Shown: positions 42,497 to 52,800 of the stretch, one piece after another
How positions within the stretch are numbered: position 1 is the first letter of the stretch
Layout: the number at the start of each line of letters is the position of its first letter
From: Rhodococcus_F sp040656415
GTDB lineage: Bacteria; Actinomycetota; Actinomycetes; Mycobacteriales; Mycobacteriaceae
Assembly: GCF_040656415.1 (NCBI RefSeq)
Contig: NZ_JBFAMC010000007.1
Span: 70,115 to 134,114 of the forward strand
Reading direction: 5' to 3'
DNA: 64,000 nucleotides
The notes under the pieces: model-generated
Databases searched by the model: none
What the model was told of the DNA's origin: nothing
The model's input: only the letters and a program-made list of their open reading frames with translations
Translations under genes and position numbers: made by a program

Positions 42497-43635
42497 CGGC
42501 GGCGGACATCCCGGGCGCCTCCATCGGTGTGGAGGCGCTGCCGATCCGGGAGAGCCTGCGAAGCAAGTCCGCATACGGTGCCCCGCAACTGAGCGTCCCG
42601 GTGCGGCTGAACACCAACGAGAATCCGCACCCGCCCTCGAAGGCGCTGGTCGACGATGTCGCGGAGTTCGTTCGAAATGCGGCGCGGGAGCTGCATCGCT
42701 ACCCGGACCGGGATGCTGTCGCACTCCGCACCGATCTCGCGGCGTACCTCGTCCGCCAGACCGGCGTTCCCGTAACCGTCGAGAACGTGTGGGCGGCCAA
42801 CGGGTCCAACGAGATCCTTCAACAGCTGTTGCAGGCGTTCGGCGGTCCCGGTCGCAGCGCGATGGGCTTCGTGCCGTCGTACTCGATGCACCCGATCATC
42901 GCGGACGGCACTCAGACCGACTGGCTGCCGATATTCCGTCGCGCGGACTTCCGCCTGAACGTGGATGCCGCCATCTCGGCGATCGGTGAACAGCGGCCCG
43001 ACGTCATATTCGTCACCAGCCCGAACAACCCGACCGGACACAGCATCGAGATCGCGGACCTGCGCCGGATCCTCGATGCCGCAACGGGCATCGTCATCGT
43101 GGACGAGGCGTACGCCGAGTTCTCGGATAAGCCGAGCGCATTGACCCTGATCGATGAGTACCCGTCGAAGCTCGTGGTTTCGCGGACGATGAGCAAGGCC
43201 TTCGCATTCGCCGGCGGCCGGCTCGGATACTTCGCAGCGGCACCGGCGTTCATCGAGGCAGTTCTGCTGGTTCGGCTGCCATACCACCTGTCGGTGATCG
43301 CGCAGGCAGCGGCCCGGGCGGCTCTGAGACACGCGGAAGAGACCCTCGGTACCGTGCATGCGCTTGCCGAGGAACGGATTCGGGTTTCGAAAGCGCTGGA
43401 GGAAAAGGGTTTCCGCGTCATACCCAGTGATGCGAACTTCATTCTGTTCGGAGAATTCACCGACAGCGCCCGGGCCTGGCAGGCCTACCTCGATCGGGGG
43501 GTGCTGATCCGGGACGTCGGCATTCCGGGCTACCTTCGGGTCACCATCGGACTAGCCTCCGAGAACGATGCCTTCATATTGGCCTGCGACGAAATCGCTG
43601 CCACCGAACTCACCAGTGCAGGAGACCGAGCATGA
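42493..43635 (+). CDS. hisC: Histidinol-phosphate aminotransferase
   Basis: 380 residues, class I/II PLP aminotransferase. LNTNENPHPPS near the N-terminus, NGSNEILQQLLQAF, TSPNNPTGHSIE, IVDEAYAEF and the PLP lysine in RTMSKAFAFAGGRLGY. GTG 42493 overlaps the hisD stop; the stop overlaps hisB (ATGA). Confidence 0.95.
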   Translation: MTAADIPGASIGVEALPIRESLRSKSAYGAPQLSVPVRLNTNENPHPPSKALVDDVAEFVRNAARELHRYPDRDAVALRTDLAAYLVRQTGVPVTVENVWAANGSNEILQQLLQAFGGPGRSAMGFVPSYSMHPIIADGTQTDWLPIFRRADFRLNVDAAISAIGEQRPDVIFVTSPNNPTGHSIEIADLRRILDAATGIVIVDEAYAEFSDKPSALTLIDEYPSKLVVSRTMSKAFAFAGGRLGYFAAAPAFIEAVLLVRLPYHLSVIAQAAARAALRHAEETLGTVHALAEERIRVSKALEEKGFRVIPSDANFILFGEFTDSARAWQAYLDRGVLIRDVGIPGYLRVTIGLASENDAFILACDEIAATELTSAGDRA

Positions 43636-44246
43636 CCGATCGCAAAGCCAAGGTGAAACGTGCAACCAAAGAATCCGACATCAGCGTCGAACTGAACCTC
43701 GATGGTACCGGCGTCGTCGATGTCTCGACCGGCGTCCCATTCTTCGACCACATGCTGACAGCCCTCGGTTCCCATGCGAGCTTCGATCTCACCGTCCGCG
43801 CGAAGGGTGACATCGATATCGAGGCGCACCACACTGTCGAGGACACCTCGATCGTGCTGGGTCAGGCACTCGGCCAGGCGCTTGGAGACAAGAAGGGCAT
43901 TCGCCGGTTCGGAGACGCCTTCATTCCGATGGACGAGACACTCGCCCACGCGGCGGTCGACGTATCCGGTCGCCCTTACTGCGTGCACACCGGTGAACCG
44001 GAGCACCTCATGCACGCCGTCATCGGTGGGTACCCAGGGGTGCCGTACGCGACGGTGATCAATCGTCATGTGTTCGAGTCGATCGCCCTCAACGCCCGCA
44101 TAGCCCTTCACGTGCGGGTGCTCTACGGTCGCGATCAACACCACATCACCGAGGCCGAATTCAAGGCTGTTGCCCGTGCACTGCGCGAGGCAGTCGAACC
44201 GGATCCCCGAGTCACCGGCGTGCCGTCCACCAAGGGCAGCCTGTGA
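43632..44246 (+). CDS. hisB: Imidazoleglycerol-phosphate dehydratase
   Basis: 204 residues, the monofunctional form. Metal-binding motifs FFDHMLTALGSH, EAHHTVEDTSIVLGQAL, MDETLAHAAVD and QHHITEAEFKAVARAL are all intact. ATG 43632 overlaps the hisC stop. Confidence 0.96.
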   Translation: MTDRKAKVKRATKESDISVELNLDGTGVVDVSTGVPFFDHMLTALGSHASFDLTVRAKGDIDIEAHHTVEDTSIVLGQALGQALGDKKGIRRFGDAFIPMDETLAHAAVDVSGRPYCVHTGEPEHLMHAVIGGYPGVPYATVINRHVFESIALNARIALHVRVLYGRDQHHITEAEFKAVARALREAVEPDPRVTGVPSTKGSL

Positions 44247-44271
44247 TCCCTCTCGTGATGGAGTCCCGGTC

Positions 44272-44424
44272 GTGAGTGTCGTCCTGGTCTACGTTTTCTT
44301 CATCGCGGCCGGAATCGCGTTGGGCGGCGCCTATTCGATGTGGAAGATCAACAAGCTGTTCTCGGGTGTGCTCTTGGCTTTGGCCGTGCTGGCGGCGCTG
44401 GCAGGCGTTGTCAGGCTGGTATAG
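44272..44424 (+). CDS. Small two-helix membrane protein in the his operon
   Basis: 50 residues from GTG 44272. Two hydrophobic stretches (VVLVYVFFIAAGIALGGAYSM and LFSGVLLALAVLAALAGVVRL) joined by WKINK. Nothing but the position is known: 25 bp after hisB and directly abutting the MFS start, so it is probably cotranslated with the transporter. No family recognised. Confidence 0.65.
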   Translation: MSVVLVYVFFIAAGIALGGAYSMWKINKLFSGVLLALAVLAALAGVVRLV

Positions 44425-45618
44425 GTGCTGCTCAACGTGGAACCACGCCCCAGCCTGTTCCGCGTAGCCGGTCTACCCACGGCCATGGTGATGGGCGCCG
44501 CCGCGTTCGGTGGTTGGGCGGTGTTGCTTCCGGTCGTTCCGTTGGCCGTTTCTTTGTCCGGCGGTTCGGATGCACTGGCAGGCGGTGTGACCGCCGTTTT
44601 CATGGCCGCTACCGTTCTTACACAACTGGCAGTGCCCTTGCTCTTGCGCCGGTGGGGACACCGGTGGGTACTTGCCATCGGGTGTGTGCTGCTGGGTCCA
44701 CCCTCACTGCTGCTCTTGCTTTCGGTCCACGCTGTTCCCGTGCTCGCGGTGTCTGCCGTGCGAGGGACGGGCTTCGGAATGCTCACCGTCGCCGGGTCCG
44801 CGTTGGTCGCCGAACTCGTGCCGCGCGAAATGCTCGGGCGAGCGACGGGTGCTCAGGGAATCGCGGTCGCCGGCTCGCAGATGGTGGGTCTGCCAGCGGG
44901 CCTTGCGATCATGCAGCGATGGTCCGCTACCCCGGTGTTCGTGATCGGGGCCTTGATTCCGGTGGTCGCTGTGGTGGCGATCGCACGATTGCCCGCGATC
45001 GAGACCCGCCCCGACCGCGTGTCCGACGGCCGCATTCCACTGCGGGTGTTTCTCACGCCGTGGCTGGCGATTGCGGTCGCTGCGGCCGCGTTTGGTGGGC
45101 TGTCCAGCCTGCTGCCGATCGCACTCGACGATCGGGCCTCATTCGCCGGGGTGATTCTCGCGGTTTCGAGCGGGGCGACACTCCTCGGACGGTATACGGC
45201 AGGATTCGTCTCCGACCGGATCGGAGTGGGACGCGCATTGATGCCTGCGTTGGCGCTTGCATGCACAGGCTTGGTGTTGTTCTCCTTCGGTGCGGCGAAC
45301 CAAGCGTCAATGACTCTGTTGATTTGCGCGGCAGTCGCCTTCGGGTTGGGATTCGGCGGAGTGCAGAACGAGTCGTTGGTGATGGTATTCACAGGGGCGG
45401 GTCCCTCACGGTTCGGCGCCGCGAGCGCCGGTTGGAACATCGGCTTCGACGCCGGAGCGGGATTCGGGGCTCTCTCGCTCGGAGTCATCGCCTCTGTGGC
45501 TGGGTACTCCTGGGTGTTCGCAGTCGCCGCGGGTGCTGTTGCGGTTGTTCCGGCTGCCGGGCTGGTCGTCGGCCGCACGCTCAGGGCTGCGGAGACGCCG
45601 GATAGGCTGACGGCATGA
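44425..45618 (+). CDS. MFS transporter embedded in the his operon
   Basis: 397 residues with about 12 hydrophobic segments (for example MVMGAAAFGGWAVLLPVVPLAV, WVLAIGCVLLGPPSLLLLLSV, LMPALALACTGLVLFSFGA). Motif A is degenerate. RYTAGFVSDRIGVGRAL is the second cytoplasmic loop. Substrate unknown; a role in histidine or intermediate export is only a guess from position. M. tuberculosis has hisH right after hisB, so this gene and the small one before it are an insertion. The stop overlaps hisH by 4 bp. Confidence 0.82.
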   Translation: MLLNVEPRPSLFRVAGLPTAMVMGAAAFGGWAVLLPVVPLAVSLSGGSDALAGGVTAVFMAATVLTQLAVPLLLRRWGHRWVLAIGCVLLGPPSLLLLLSVHAVPVLAVSAVRGTGFGMLTVAGSALVAELVPREMLGRATGAQGIAVAGSQMVGLPAGLAIMQRWSATPVFVIGALIPVVAVVAIARLPAIETRPDRVSDGRIPLRVFLTPWLAIAVAAAAFGGLSSLLPIALDDRASFAGVILAVSSGATLLGRYTAGFVSDRIGVGRALMPALALACTGLVLFSFGAANQASMTLLICAAVAFGLGFGGVQNESLVMVFTGAGPSRFGAASAGWNIGFDAGAGFGALSLGVIASVAGYSWVFAVAAGAVAVVPAAGLVVGRTLRAAETPDRLTA

Positions 45619-46250
45619 GTGTTCCCTCGGTTGTCGTCCTCGACTACGGCTCCGGCAATCTGCATTCGGCCACGCGCGCGCTGGCCAGGACCGGCGCCAG
45701 CGTGGAGGTAACTTCCGACCACAAAGTGGCGCTGGCGGCCGACGGCCTGGTAGTTCCCGGAGTCGGCGCATTCGCGGCCTGCATGGAAGGACTTCGAGCG
45801 GTTCGCGGCGAACGGATCATCGGTCAGCGCCTCGCCGGTGGACGGCCGGTCCTCGGAATCTGCGTCGGCATGCAGATCCTCTTCGAGCAGGGCGTCGAGT
45901 TCGGCGTCGCGGCGGAGGGCTGCGGCGAATGGCCTGGGACCGTCGAACGACTCCAGGCCGATGTGCTGCCGCACATGGGTTGGAACACGGTCGAGGCGCC
46001 GGACAGCAGCATCCTTTTCGCGGGCATCGATCGTGATACGCGCTTCTACTTCGTCCACTCCTATGCAGCCCAGACCTGGGAACTTCCGACTCCGGAGAGG
46101 CTCGCGCCCCCGGCGCTGACGTGGGCCGACTACGGCGGCAAATTCCTCGCAGCTGTCGAGAACGGAGCGCTGTCCGCCACACAGTTCCACCCCGAGAAGT
46201 CCGGAGACGCGGGTGCGGAGTTGCTGAGCAACTGGGTCGGGAGCCTGTGA
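45615..46250 (+). CDS. hisH: Imidazole glycerol phosphate synthase, glutamine amidotransferase subunit
   Basis: 211 residues. Class I amidotransferase with nucleophile Cys in GICVGMQILFEQG and His/Glu in ATQFHPEKSG. Supplies ammonia to HisF. LDYGSGNLHSATRAL is the typical N-terminus. ATG overlaps the MFS stop. Confidence 0.95.
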   Translation: MSVPSVVVLDYGSGNLHSATRALARTGASVEVTSDHKVALAADGLVVPGVGAFAACMEGLRAVRGERIIGQRLAGGRPVLGICVGMQILFEQGVEFGVAAEGCGEWPGTVERLQADVLPHMGWNTVEAPDSSILFAGIDRDTRFYFVHSYAAQTWELPTPERLAPPALTWADYGGKFLAAVENGALSATQFHPEKSGDAGAELLSNWVGSL

Positions 46251-46332
46251 GGCACGGTTTGCACCGCGCCGGGTGCCGATCAAGAGGACCCGAGGCCCGG
46301 TTCGGACCGCTGAGCGACTAGGGTTGTCGCAC

Positions 46333-47067
46333 GTGAGCTTGGTTCTTTTGCCTGCTGTAGATGTCGTCAACGGTGAAGCTGTTCGCCTCGTCCAGGGGGA
46401 GGCTGGGAGCGAGACCGGATATGGTTCGCCGCGTGACGCAGCCCTCGCGTGGCAGAACGACGGCGCGGAGTGGGTGCATATCGTCGACCTCGATGCTGCT
46501 TTCGGGCGCGGTTCCAATCGCGAACTGCTCGCCGACGTCGTGGGCGAACTCGACATCAAGGTGGAACTGTCCGGTGGGATTCGCGACGATGCGTCGCTCG
46601 AGGCCGCACTGGCGACAGGGTGTGAACGCGTCAACCTCGGCACCGCCGCCATCGAGAATCCCGACTGGTGTGCCCGCGCGATAGCCAAGTATGGCGAAAA
46701 GATAGCTGTTGGTCTGGACGTGCGGCTCATTGACGGCGACTACCAACTCCGTGGCCGTGGTTGGGTGACTGAGGGCGGGGGCCTGTGGGAGACCCTCGCC
46801 AGACTCGACAAGGACGGGTGCTCGCGGTATGTCGTCACCGATGTCAGCAAGGACGGCACCCTAACCGGTCCCAACCTCGAACTCCTTGCGCAAGTCTGCG
46901 CGGCCACCGATGCGCCGGTAGTCGCGTCAGGTGGTGTCTCGACCATCGCCGATCTCGAGGCGATAGCTGGGCTCGTCGACCAGGGAGTCGAGGGATCAAT
47001 CGTCGGAAAGGCTCTCTACGCTGGACGATTCACCCTCCCCGAAGCGATCGCTGCGGTCTCGGGCTGA
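46333..47067 (+). CDS. hisA: Phosphoribosyl isomerase A (HisA/TrpF dual type)
   Basis: 244 residues, half-barrel repeat TIM fold. Catalytic Asp in LLPAVDVVNGEAVRLVQGE and in VVTDVSKDGTLTGPN; phosphate sites SGGIRDD and ASGGVSTIADLEAIAG. Actinobacterial members (PriA) usually also isomerise phosphoribosyl-anthranilate for tryptophan; the sequence is of this type, but bifunctionality is inferred. GTG 46333 is chosen because the protein should begin VSLVLLPAVD; TAGGGT 7 bp upstream may be a -10 element, giving a leaderless second transcript. 82 bp separate it from hisH. Confidence 0.92.
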   Translation: MSLVLLPAVDVVNGEAVRLVQGEAGSETGYGSPRDAALAWQNDGAEWVHIVDLDAAFGRGSNRELLADVVGELDIKVELSGGIRDDASLEAALATGCERVNLGTAAIENPDWCARAIAKYGEKIAVGLDVRLIDGDYQLRGRGWVTEGGGLWETLARLDKDGCSRYVVTDVSKDGTLTGPNLELLAQVCAATDAPVVASGGVSTIADLEAIAGLVDQGVEGSIVGKALYAGRFTLPEAIAAVSG

Positions 47068-47078
47068 ATGCACCGACG

Positions 47079-47912
47079 ATGAGCTTGTCCCGCAACCCCC
47101 AGGAACTGCTGGCTATCGCTGCCGAACTTCTGGACGGTGTGCACGACCGTTTCGTCTCCGGTGTCGGGGCGCCGAGTGCGGTGCACAAGGGTCCCGATGA
47201 CTTCGCCACCGCCGTCGATCTAGAACTCGAAAAGCGGCTGACCGGAGAACTCCGCGATCGGACCGGTATCGACGTCCACGGTGAGGAGTTCGGCGGCCCC
47301 GACTTCGACGGTGGACCCATCTGGGTCCTCGATCCCATTGACGGCACCTTCAACTACTCGGCAGGGTTGCCCACCGCGGGCATCCTGCTCGCGCTCCTCG
47401 ACGACGGCGTGCCCGTTCTCGGTCTCACTTGGCTGCCGCTTGTCGGCCGGCGGTACGCCGCCGTCGCGGGCGGACCCCTTCTGGAGAGCGGGCGACCGCT
47501 GCCGAGGCTCGGACGGGGGTCTCTGGCTTCATCGATCGTCGGTATGGGAGCTTTCAACATCGACAGCCATGGGCGGATCCCCGGCTCCTACAGGCTCCAG
47601 GTTCTCGCGCAGTTGAGCAGGGTGTCGTCGCGCATCCGGATTCACGGATCCATAGGTGTTGATCTGGCGTTCACCGCAGCCGGAATATTAGGCGGTGCAG
47701 TTGTTTTCGGACACAATGCATGGGACAACGCGGCTGGTGTCGCGCTGGTGCGGGCGGCTGGCGGCGTCGTAACGGATCTGGCCGGCGATCCATGGACGAT
47801 CGATTCGGGTTCCGTGCTGGCCGGTGCACCGGGTGTGCACGGTGAGATTCTCGATATCCTCGGGTCACTGGGTGATCCACGTTCCGGGCTCGAAGGAGGG
47901 CACGCGCAATGA
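47079..47912 (+). CDS. impA: Inositol-monophosphatase-family phosphatase (ImpA, possible histidinol-phosphatase)
   Basis: 277 residues. Mg-dependent phosphatase with HGEEFGG, WVLDPIDGTFNYSAG and WDNAAGVALVRAAGGVVTD, all three metal-binding motifs. It has the same place between hisA and hisF as impA (Rv1604) in M. tuberculosis. Because actinobacterial histidinol-phosphatases belong to this family and no other candidate is present here, a role in histidine synthesis is possible, but inositol-phosphate hydrolysis is equally open. ATG 47079; overlaps hisF by 4 bp. Confidence 0.88.
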   Translation: MSLSRNPQELLAIAAELLDGVHDRFVSGVGAPSAVHKGPDDFATAVDLELEKRLTGELRDRTGIDVHGEEFGGPDFDGGPIWVLDPIDGTFNYSAGLPTAGILLALLDDGVPVLGLTWLPLVGRRYAAVAGGPLLESGRPLPRLGRGSLASSIVGMGAFNIDSHGRIPGSYRLQVLAQLSRVSSRIRIHGSIGVDLAFTAAGILGGAVVFGHNAWDNAAGVALVRAAGGVVTDLAGDPWTIDSGSVLAGAPGVHGEILDILGSLGDPRSGLEGGHAQ

Positions 47913-48682
47913 CTCTGGCGATTCGGGTAATACCGTGTCTGGACGTTGACGACGGCCGCGTCGTCAAGGGTGTCAACTTCGAGAACCTGCGCGACGCCGG
48001 TGATCCGGTCGAACTGGCTGCCGCCTACGACGCCCAGGGCGCAGACGAGCTCACCTTTCTCGACGTCACCGCGTCCACAGCGGACCGCGGCACCATGCTC
48101 GACGTTGTGAGCAGGACGGCGGAGCAGGTCTTCATTCCGCTGACAGTCGGCGGCGGAGTCCGCACCGTCGAGGACGTAGACCGACTCCTGCGTGCCGGAG
48201 CAGACAAGGTGAGCGTGAATACCGCGGCTATCGCCCGGCCGGAGTTGTTGCGCGAACTGAGTGAACGCTTTGGTTCGCAGTGCATCGTGTTGTCGGTGGA
48301 TGCGCGAACCACGCCGGAGGGCGAGCCTGCCACCGCATCCGGGTGGGAAGTGACCACGCACGGCGGCAAGCGCGGAACCGGCATCGATGCGGTCGAGTGG
48401 GCGGTTCGCGGCGCCGAGCTGGGAGTCGGGGAGATACTGCTCAACTCGATGGACGCCGACGGCACCAAGGTGGGATTCGACCTGCCGATGATCCGCGCAG
48501 TCCGTGCCGCCGTACACGTGCCAGTGATTGCGAGCGGGGGAGCGGGAGCCGTCGAGCACTTCGCACCCGCGGTCGGAGCCGGCGCCGACGCAGTACTGGC
48601 AGCCAGTGTCTTCCACTTCGGCGACATGTCGATCGGGGATGTGAAGAAGTCCATGCGCGAAGAAGGGATTGCCGTCCGATGA
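47909..48682 (+). CDS. hisF: Imidazole glycerol phosphate synthase, cyclase subunit
   Basis: 257 residues, TIM barrel. Catalytic Asp in PCLDVDDGRVVKGVNF and in LSVDARTTPEG; phosphate sites VGGGVRT and ASGGAGAVEHF. ATG overlaps the impA stop and its stop overlaps hisI (ATGA). Confidence 0.96.
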   Translation: MTLAIRVIPCLDVDDGRVVKGVNFENLRDAGDPVELAAAYDAQGADELTFLDVTASTADRGTMLDVVSRTAEQVFIPLTVGGGVRTVEDVDRLLRAGADKVSVNTAAIARPELLRELSERFGSQCIVLSVDARTTPEGEPATASGWEVTTHGGKRGTGIDAVEWAVRGAELGVGEILLNSMDADGTKVGFDLPMIRAVRAAVHVPVIASGGAGAVEHFAPAVGAGADAVLAASVFHFGDMSIGDVKKSMREEGIAVR

Positions 48683-49023
48683 GTCTCGATCCGGCGATTT
48701 CGTCACGGCTCAAGCGCAATGAGGCGGGGCTCTTCACCGCCGTGGTGCAGGAGAAGGCGACCAGCGACGTGCTGATGGTTGCGTGGATGGACGACGAGGC
48801 GCTCGCCCGTACCCTCGAGACTCGCAAGGGCACGTACTACTCGCGATCGCGTCAGCAGTACTGGGTGAAGGGCGAGACATCAGGGCACACACAGTATGTA
48901 CACGAGGTGCGCCTCGACTGCGACGGCGACACAGTCCTGCTCGTCGTGGATCAGGTGGGCGCCGCGTGTCATACCGGGACGCACACGTGCTTCGATTCCG
49001 ATGTACTTCTTCGTGGCGAATAG
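48679..49023 (+). CDS. hisI: Phosphoribosyl-AMP cyclohydrolase
   Basis: 114 residues, monofunctional (no PRA-PH domain). VLMVAWMDDEALARTL, SRSRQQYWVKGETSGH, the Mg site LDCDGDTVLL and the Zn cysteines in GAACHTGTHTCF are complete. Last gene of the his run; it converges on the NRPS, 79 bp away. hisG and hisE are not in the window. Confidence 0.95.
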   Translation: MSLDPAISSRLKRNEAGLFTAVVQEKATSDVLMVAWMDDEALARTLETRKGTYYSRSRQQYWVKGETSGHTQYVHEVRLDCDGDTVLLVVDQVGAACHTGTHTCFDSDVLLRGE

Positions 49024-49102
49024 GTTGCGGACGAACAAGTGTGGGCGCTCGTTGTAGTGAACGCATTTCGGCGGCGGTTTGTGCGACCATGGACCGGCGC
49101 AC

Positions 49103-49850
49103 CTACTCGAGCATGATGCCGCAGATCTCTTTCATGATTTCGGGCAAGTCCATGTCGGGGTGTCTTGCGGCTACAGTCCGTTCGATGATGTTACCCCGCA
49201 CGAATTCGGCCCACTGCGGGCGTAATGGTTTGCTTGGTTTCCCGTCGTGAGTTGTATCGGCACGGACGATGAGCACATCCCCGACGTATAGGGGAGACTT
49301 GTACTCCAGTTGTAACTCCGTGTTGTTGAGAAGTATGTCGAATAGCCTTTCGTGAGAGACCGGGAATTCCGGAGAACTGACAATATCTCCGTACCTGGCT
49401 TCCAATGCCGAACGAATATCGTTCCGAAGTTCGGCCTCGTCATCGAATGCTTGCCTGCTTTGCTCGTTGTTGGAAGGAGCACTCGGTGCACTGTCCAACA
49501 CGACAAGTTGGCTGACCGAACGGCCCCGCCGGTGAAGTTCGAATGCCATGGCCTGGGCGATCACACCCCCGAATGACCACCCGAGCAGTTCGACGGGGCC
49601 ACGGGGCGCCAGGGCAACTACTTCGTCGACGTAGTCGTGGACCATTTCTGGTATTGAGTGTGCTAGCGGTGTAATCCCGTCGAGGCCCCTGGCCTGGAGA
49701 CCGTAGATTGGTTGGTCGGGAAGAAGTTGCGCGAAAGGCAGATAGCACCAGCACATTCCAGCACCGGGATGGATGCAGAACAGGGGAGGCCTGGAACCAG
49801 AGGGGCTGATGGTGAGCACGGGCTCGAGGGGGTTTGCTAATTCAGTCGTG
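49103..49850 (-). other. NRPS thioesterase domain
   Basis: Type I thioesterase at the C-terminus: RPPLFCIHPGAGMCWCYLPFAQLL is the N-terminal block, the nucleophile is Ser in GWSFGGVIAQ, Asp in VVLDSAPS and His in VAARHPDMD complete the triad. It releases the finished peptide by hydrolysis or cyclisation; which of the two cannot be told. Confidence 0.88.
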
Positions 49851-52800
49851 AAGTCTTGGTGTAGTTGGGGGGCGAGTTCGGCAGTGGTGGGGGCGTCGAA
49901 CAGGACCCGGATGGGTAGTTCGGTGCCGAGTTCGGTGCGGATGCGGCTGATCAGGCGGGTCGCGAGGAGGGAGTGGCCGCCCAGATCGAAGAAGGAGTCG
50001 TCGATCCCGACCCGGGGAACACCGAGAATCTCGGAGTAGAGCTCGGCCAGGACGGTTTCGTCTCGGGTGCGGGGGGCACGGTAGTGCCCGGTGGTGTAGT
50101 CGGGGGCGGGCAGGGCTTTACGGTCGAGTTTGCCGTTCGCGGTCACCGGGAGTGAATCCAGGATCACGATCGCGGCGGGCACCATGTATTCGGGCAGCCG
50201 TTCGGCCAGGTATGCCCGTAGTTGGGTGGTGCGGTGGGTGGCGGCGGGGTCGTTGACGTACCGGGAGAGCGGCCCGACCTCGTCGGCGGGTTGGTACACG
50301 TCGGTCAGCGGGGTGCGCTGTGTGGTGGGGGTGTGTTGTGTGGTGGGGGTGTGGAAGATCGCGTCGAGGTGTCCGGGGGTGTTGGAGTAGGTGACGGCGG
50401 TGGTGTAGCCGGTTTCGTCGCCGATCCGGTGCAGGTCCTCGGTGGTCATGGCCTTGCCGGAACGGCTGTCGGGGTCGTCCCCGACATCGGTGGGGAGGTC
50501 GGTGAGGGGGGTGTCGGGGTGGGTGTGGACGGCGGCGTGGTGGGCGGCGGTTTCGTCGATGACCCCGGCGTGGGGTATCCCGGTGACCCGCAGGGCGTCC
50601 GGTCGCTGTTGGTCGAGCAGGTTTCGGAGTGCGGTGGTGTCGGGCAGGTCGTGCCAGGCGCGGGTGGGGACGGTGGCTGCGGATCGGGCCTCGGTGGGTG
50701 TGGTGTGGAGGGTGACGTCGTAGCGGTGGCGGGTCATTTCGGTGTCGGGGTGCCCGCGCTCGAGTTGGATGTCGACGGCGCCGATGTCGGTGTTGTCCCT
50801 GCCGAGCGCGAGGAAGAATTCCGGGGCCAGCAGCAGTTCCTGTTCGGTGGCGATGTCGCGTCGGATCTGGTCGAGGAGGTCGCCGGCGGTGGTGTCGGGG
50901 TGGGGGTTGGTGAGGTGGATGCCGGTGACGAACGCCGGCAGGGTGGTCAGGTTGCGGATGTCGCCGATGAACAGTGTCCCGCCGGGGGTCAGCAGGTGTA
51001 GTGCTTTGTCGATGACGTCGAGTAGGTAGGCGGCGTTCGGGAAGTATTGGATGACCGAGTTGAGGATGATGGTGTCGAAGTGTGCGGTGGGTAGTCCGTC
51101 GGTGTCGTCGGCGGGTTGGGTGCGCAGGTGGACCCGGTCGGTCCAGGGGGCGTGGTGTTTGGTGAGCCGGGTGCGGAGTGTGTCGATGGTGGTGGCGGAA
51201 AAGTCTGTGGCCCAGTAGGAGTGGCAGTCGGGGGCGAGGTGGGTCAGGAGTAGTCCGGTGCCGACACCGATCTCGAGGATCCGGGTGGGGGACAGTTGTC
51301 GGATCCGGGCCACCGTGCCCGCACGCCATTGCCGCATCTGTTCGATCGGGACGGGTGCGCCGGTGTAGCTGCTGGTCCAGCCACGGAAGTCTTCCCAGAA
51401 ACCGGTCTCGTCGGGGGGTGCGGCGTCACCGGTGTAGAGGTTGTCGTAGACGTGTTGCCATGTGGTGATCTGTTCGGTTTCCTGGGTCCGGTCGTGGGTC
51501 AGGGGGGTTTCGGGGTCGAGGACGACGTATCCGATCAACTGTTTGTCGTCGGTGGTGGATTCGCTGGTGGTGGCGGGTTCGCTGGTGGGGGCGGGGCGGG
51601 TGATGACGGTGGCTTGGGTGACGGTGGGGTGGGAGGTGAGGGCGGCTTCGATCTCGCCGGGTTCGATGCGGAATCCGCGGATCTTGACCTGGTCGTCGGT
51701 GCGTCCGAGGAAGTCGAGGATCCCGTCCGTGCTCCAGCGCACGAGGTCTCCGGTGCGGTACATGCGCCCACCGTCGGTGGTGTCGGTGGCGTAGGGGTTG
51801 GCGACGAACCTTCCCGCGGTCAGTGTGGGTTGGTGGTGGTAGCCGCGGGCGACTTGGTCTCCGGCGACGTACAGTTCGCCGGGGACTCCGGCCGGGACCG
51901 GGCGCAAACCGGTATCGAGGACGTAGACCTGGATGTTGGTGATCGGGGTGCCGATCGGCGCACTCGTTCCCGGCGGGAGGTCGCTGGTGCCCATGAGGTC
52001 ACTGGTGGACAGGGAGTGGGTCGTGGCAATGACCGTAGTTTCGGTGGGGCCGTAGGCGTTGGCCAGCGTGGTGTGTGGGTGTTGTTGGGTGAAGTGTGCG
52101 GCTGTGTCGGTTCGTAGTGCCTCGCCGCCGGTGGCGATGTGGGTGACGTGGGTGCAGATTCGGTCGGTGATGCCGTCGGTGTCCTCGGTGAGGACCTCGA
52201 GCAGGGTGGGGGTGAGGAAGAGGGTGTCGACCTGTTGGTGGGTGACCAGGTCGGCGAGGGTGCGGGGGTCGAGGGGATTGGCTGCGGCAGTCACCAGCGT
52301 TGTGCCGGTCAATAGTGGGGGCCAGATCTCGAGGACGGAGGCATCGAATCCGATTGAGGAGTGCAGCAGTAGCCGGTTTCCGGGTCCTTCCGGCCAGCCG
52401 CGTACTGCCAGGGTCGTCAGGTTGTGGTGGGGGACGGCGACGCCTTTGGGGGTGCCGGTGGATCCGGAGGTGTAGATCAGGTAGGCCAGGTGCTGCGGGT
52501 GCAGGGGGGTGGTGCGGTCGGTGTCGCCGGGGTTGTGGGTGGGCTGGTGGTGCAGGTTGGTGGTGTCCGTGTGAAAGTGTGGGATTTCGTTGGGGGGCAG
52601 GGTGGTTGCGGTGGTGGTGTCGGTGATCAGTAGGTGGGGGTGGGCGTCGGTGAGGATGTGCCCGGTGCGGTTGCTGGGGTAGTTCGGGTCGAGGGGGAGG
52701 TAGGCGGCACCGGATTTGAGGATCGCGAGCAGGATGGTGATCAGCTCGGGGGTGCGGGGCAGGGCGACGGCGATCACGGTGTCGGGGCCGGCGCCGGTGT

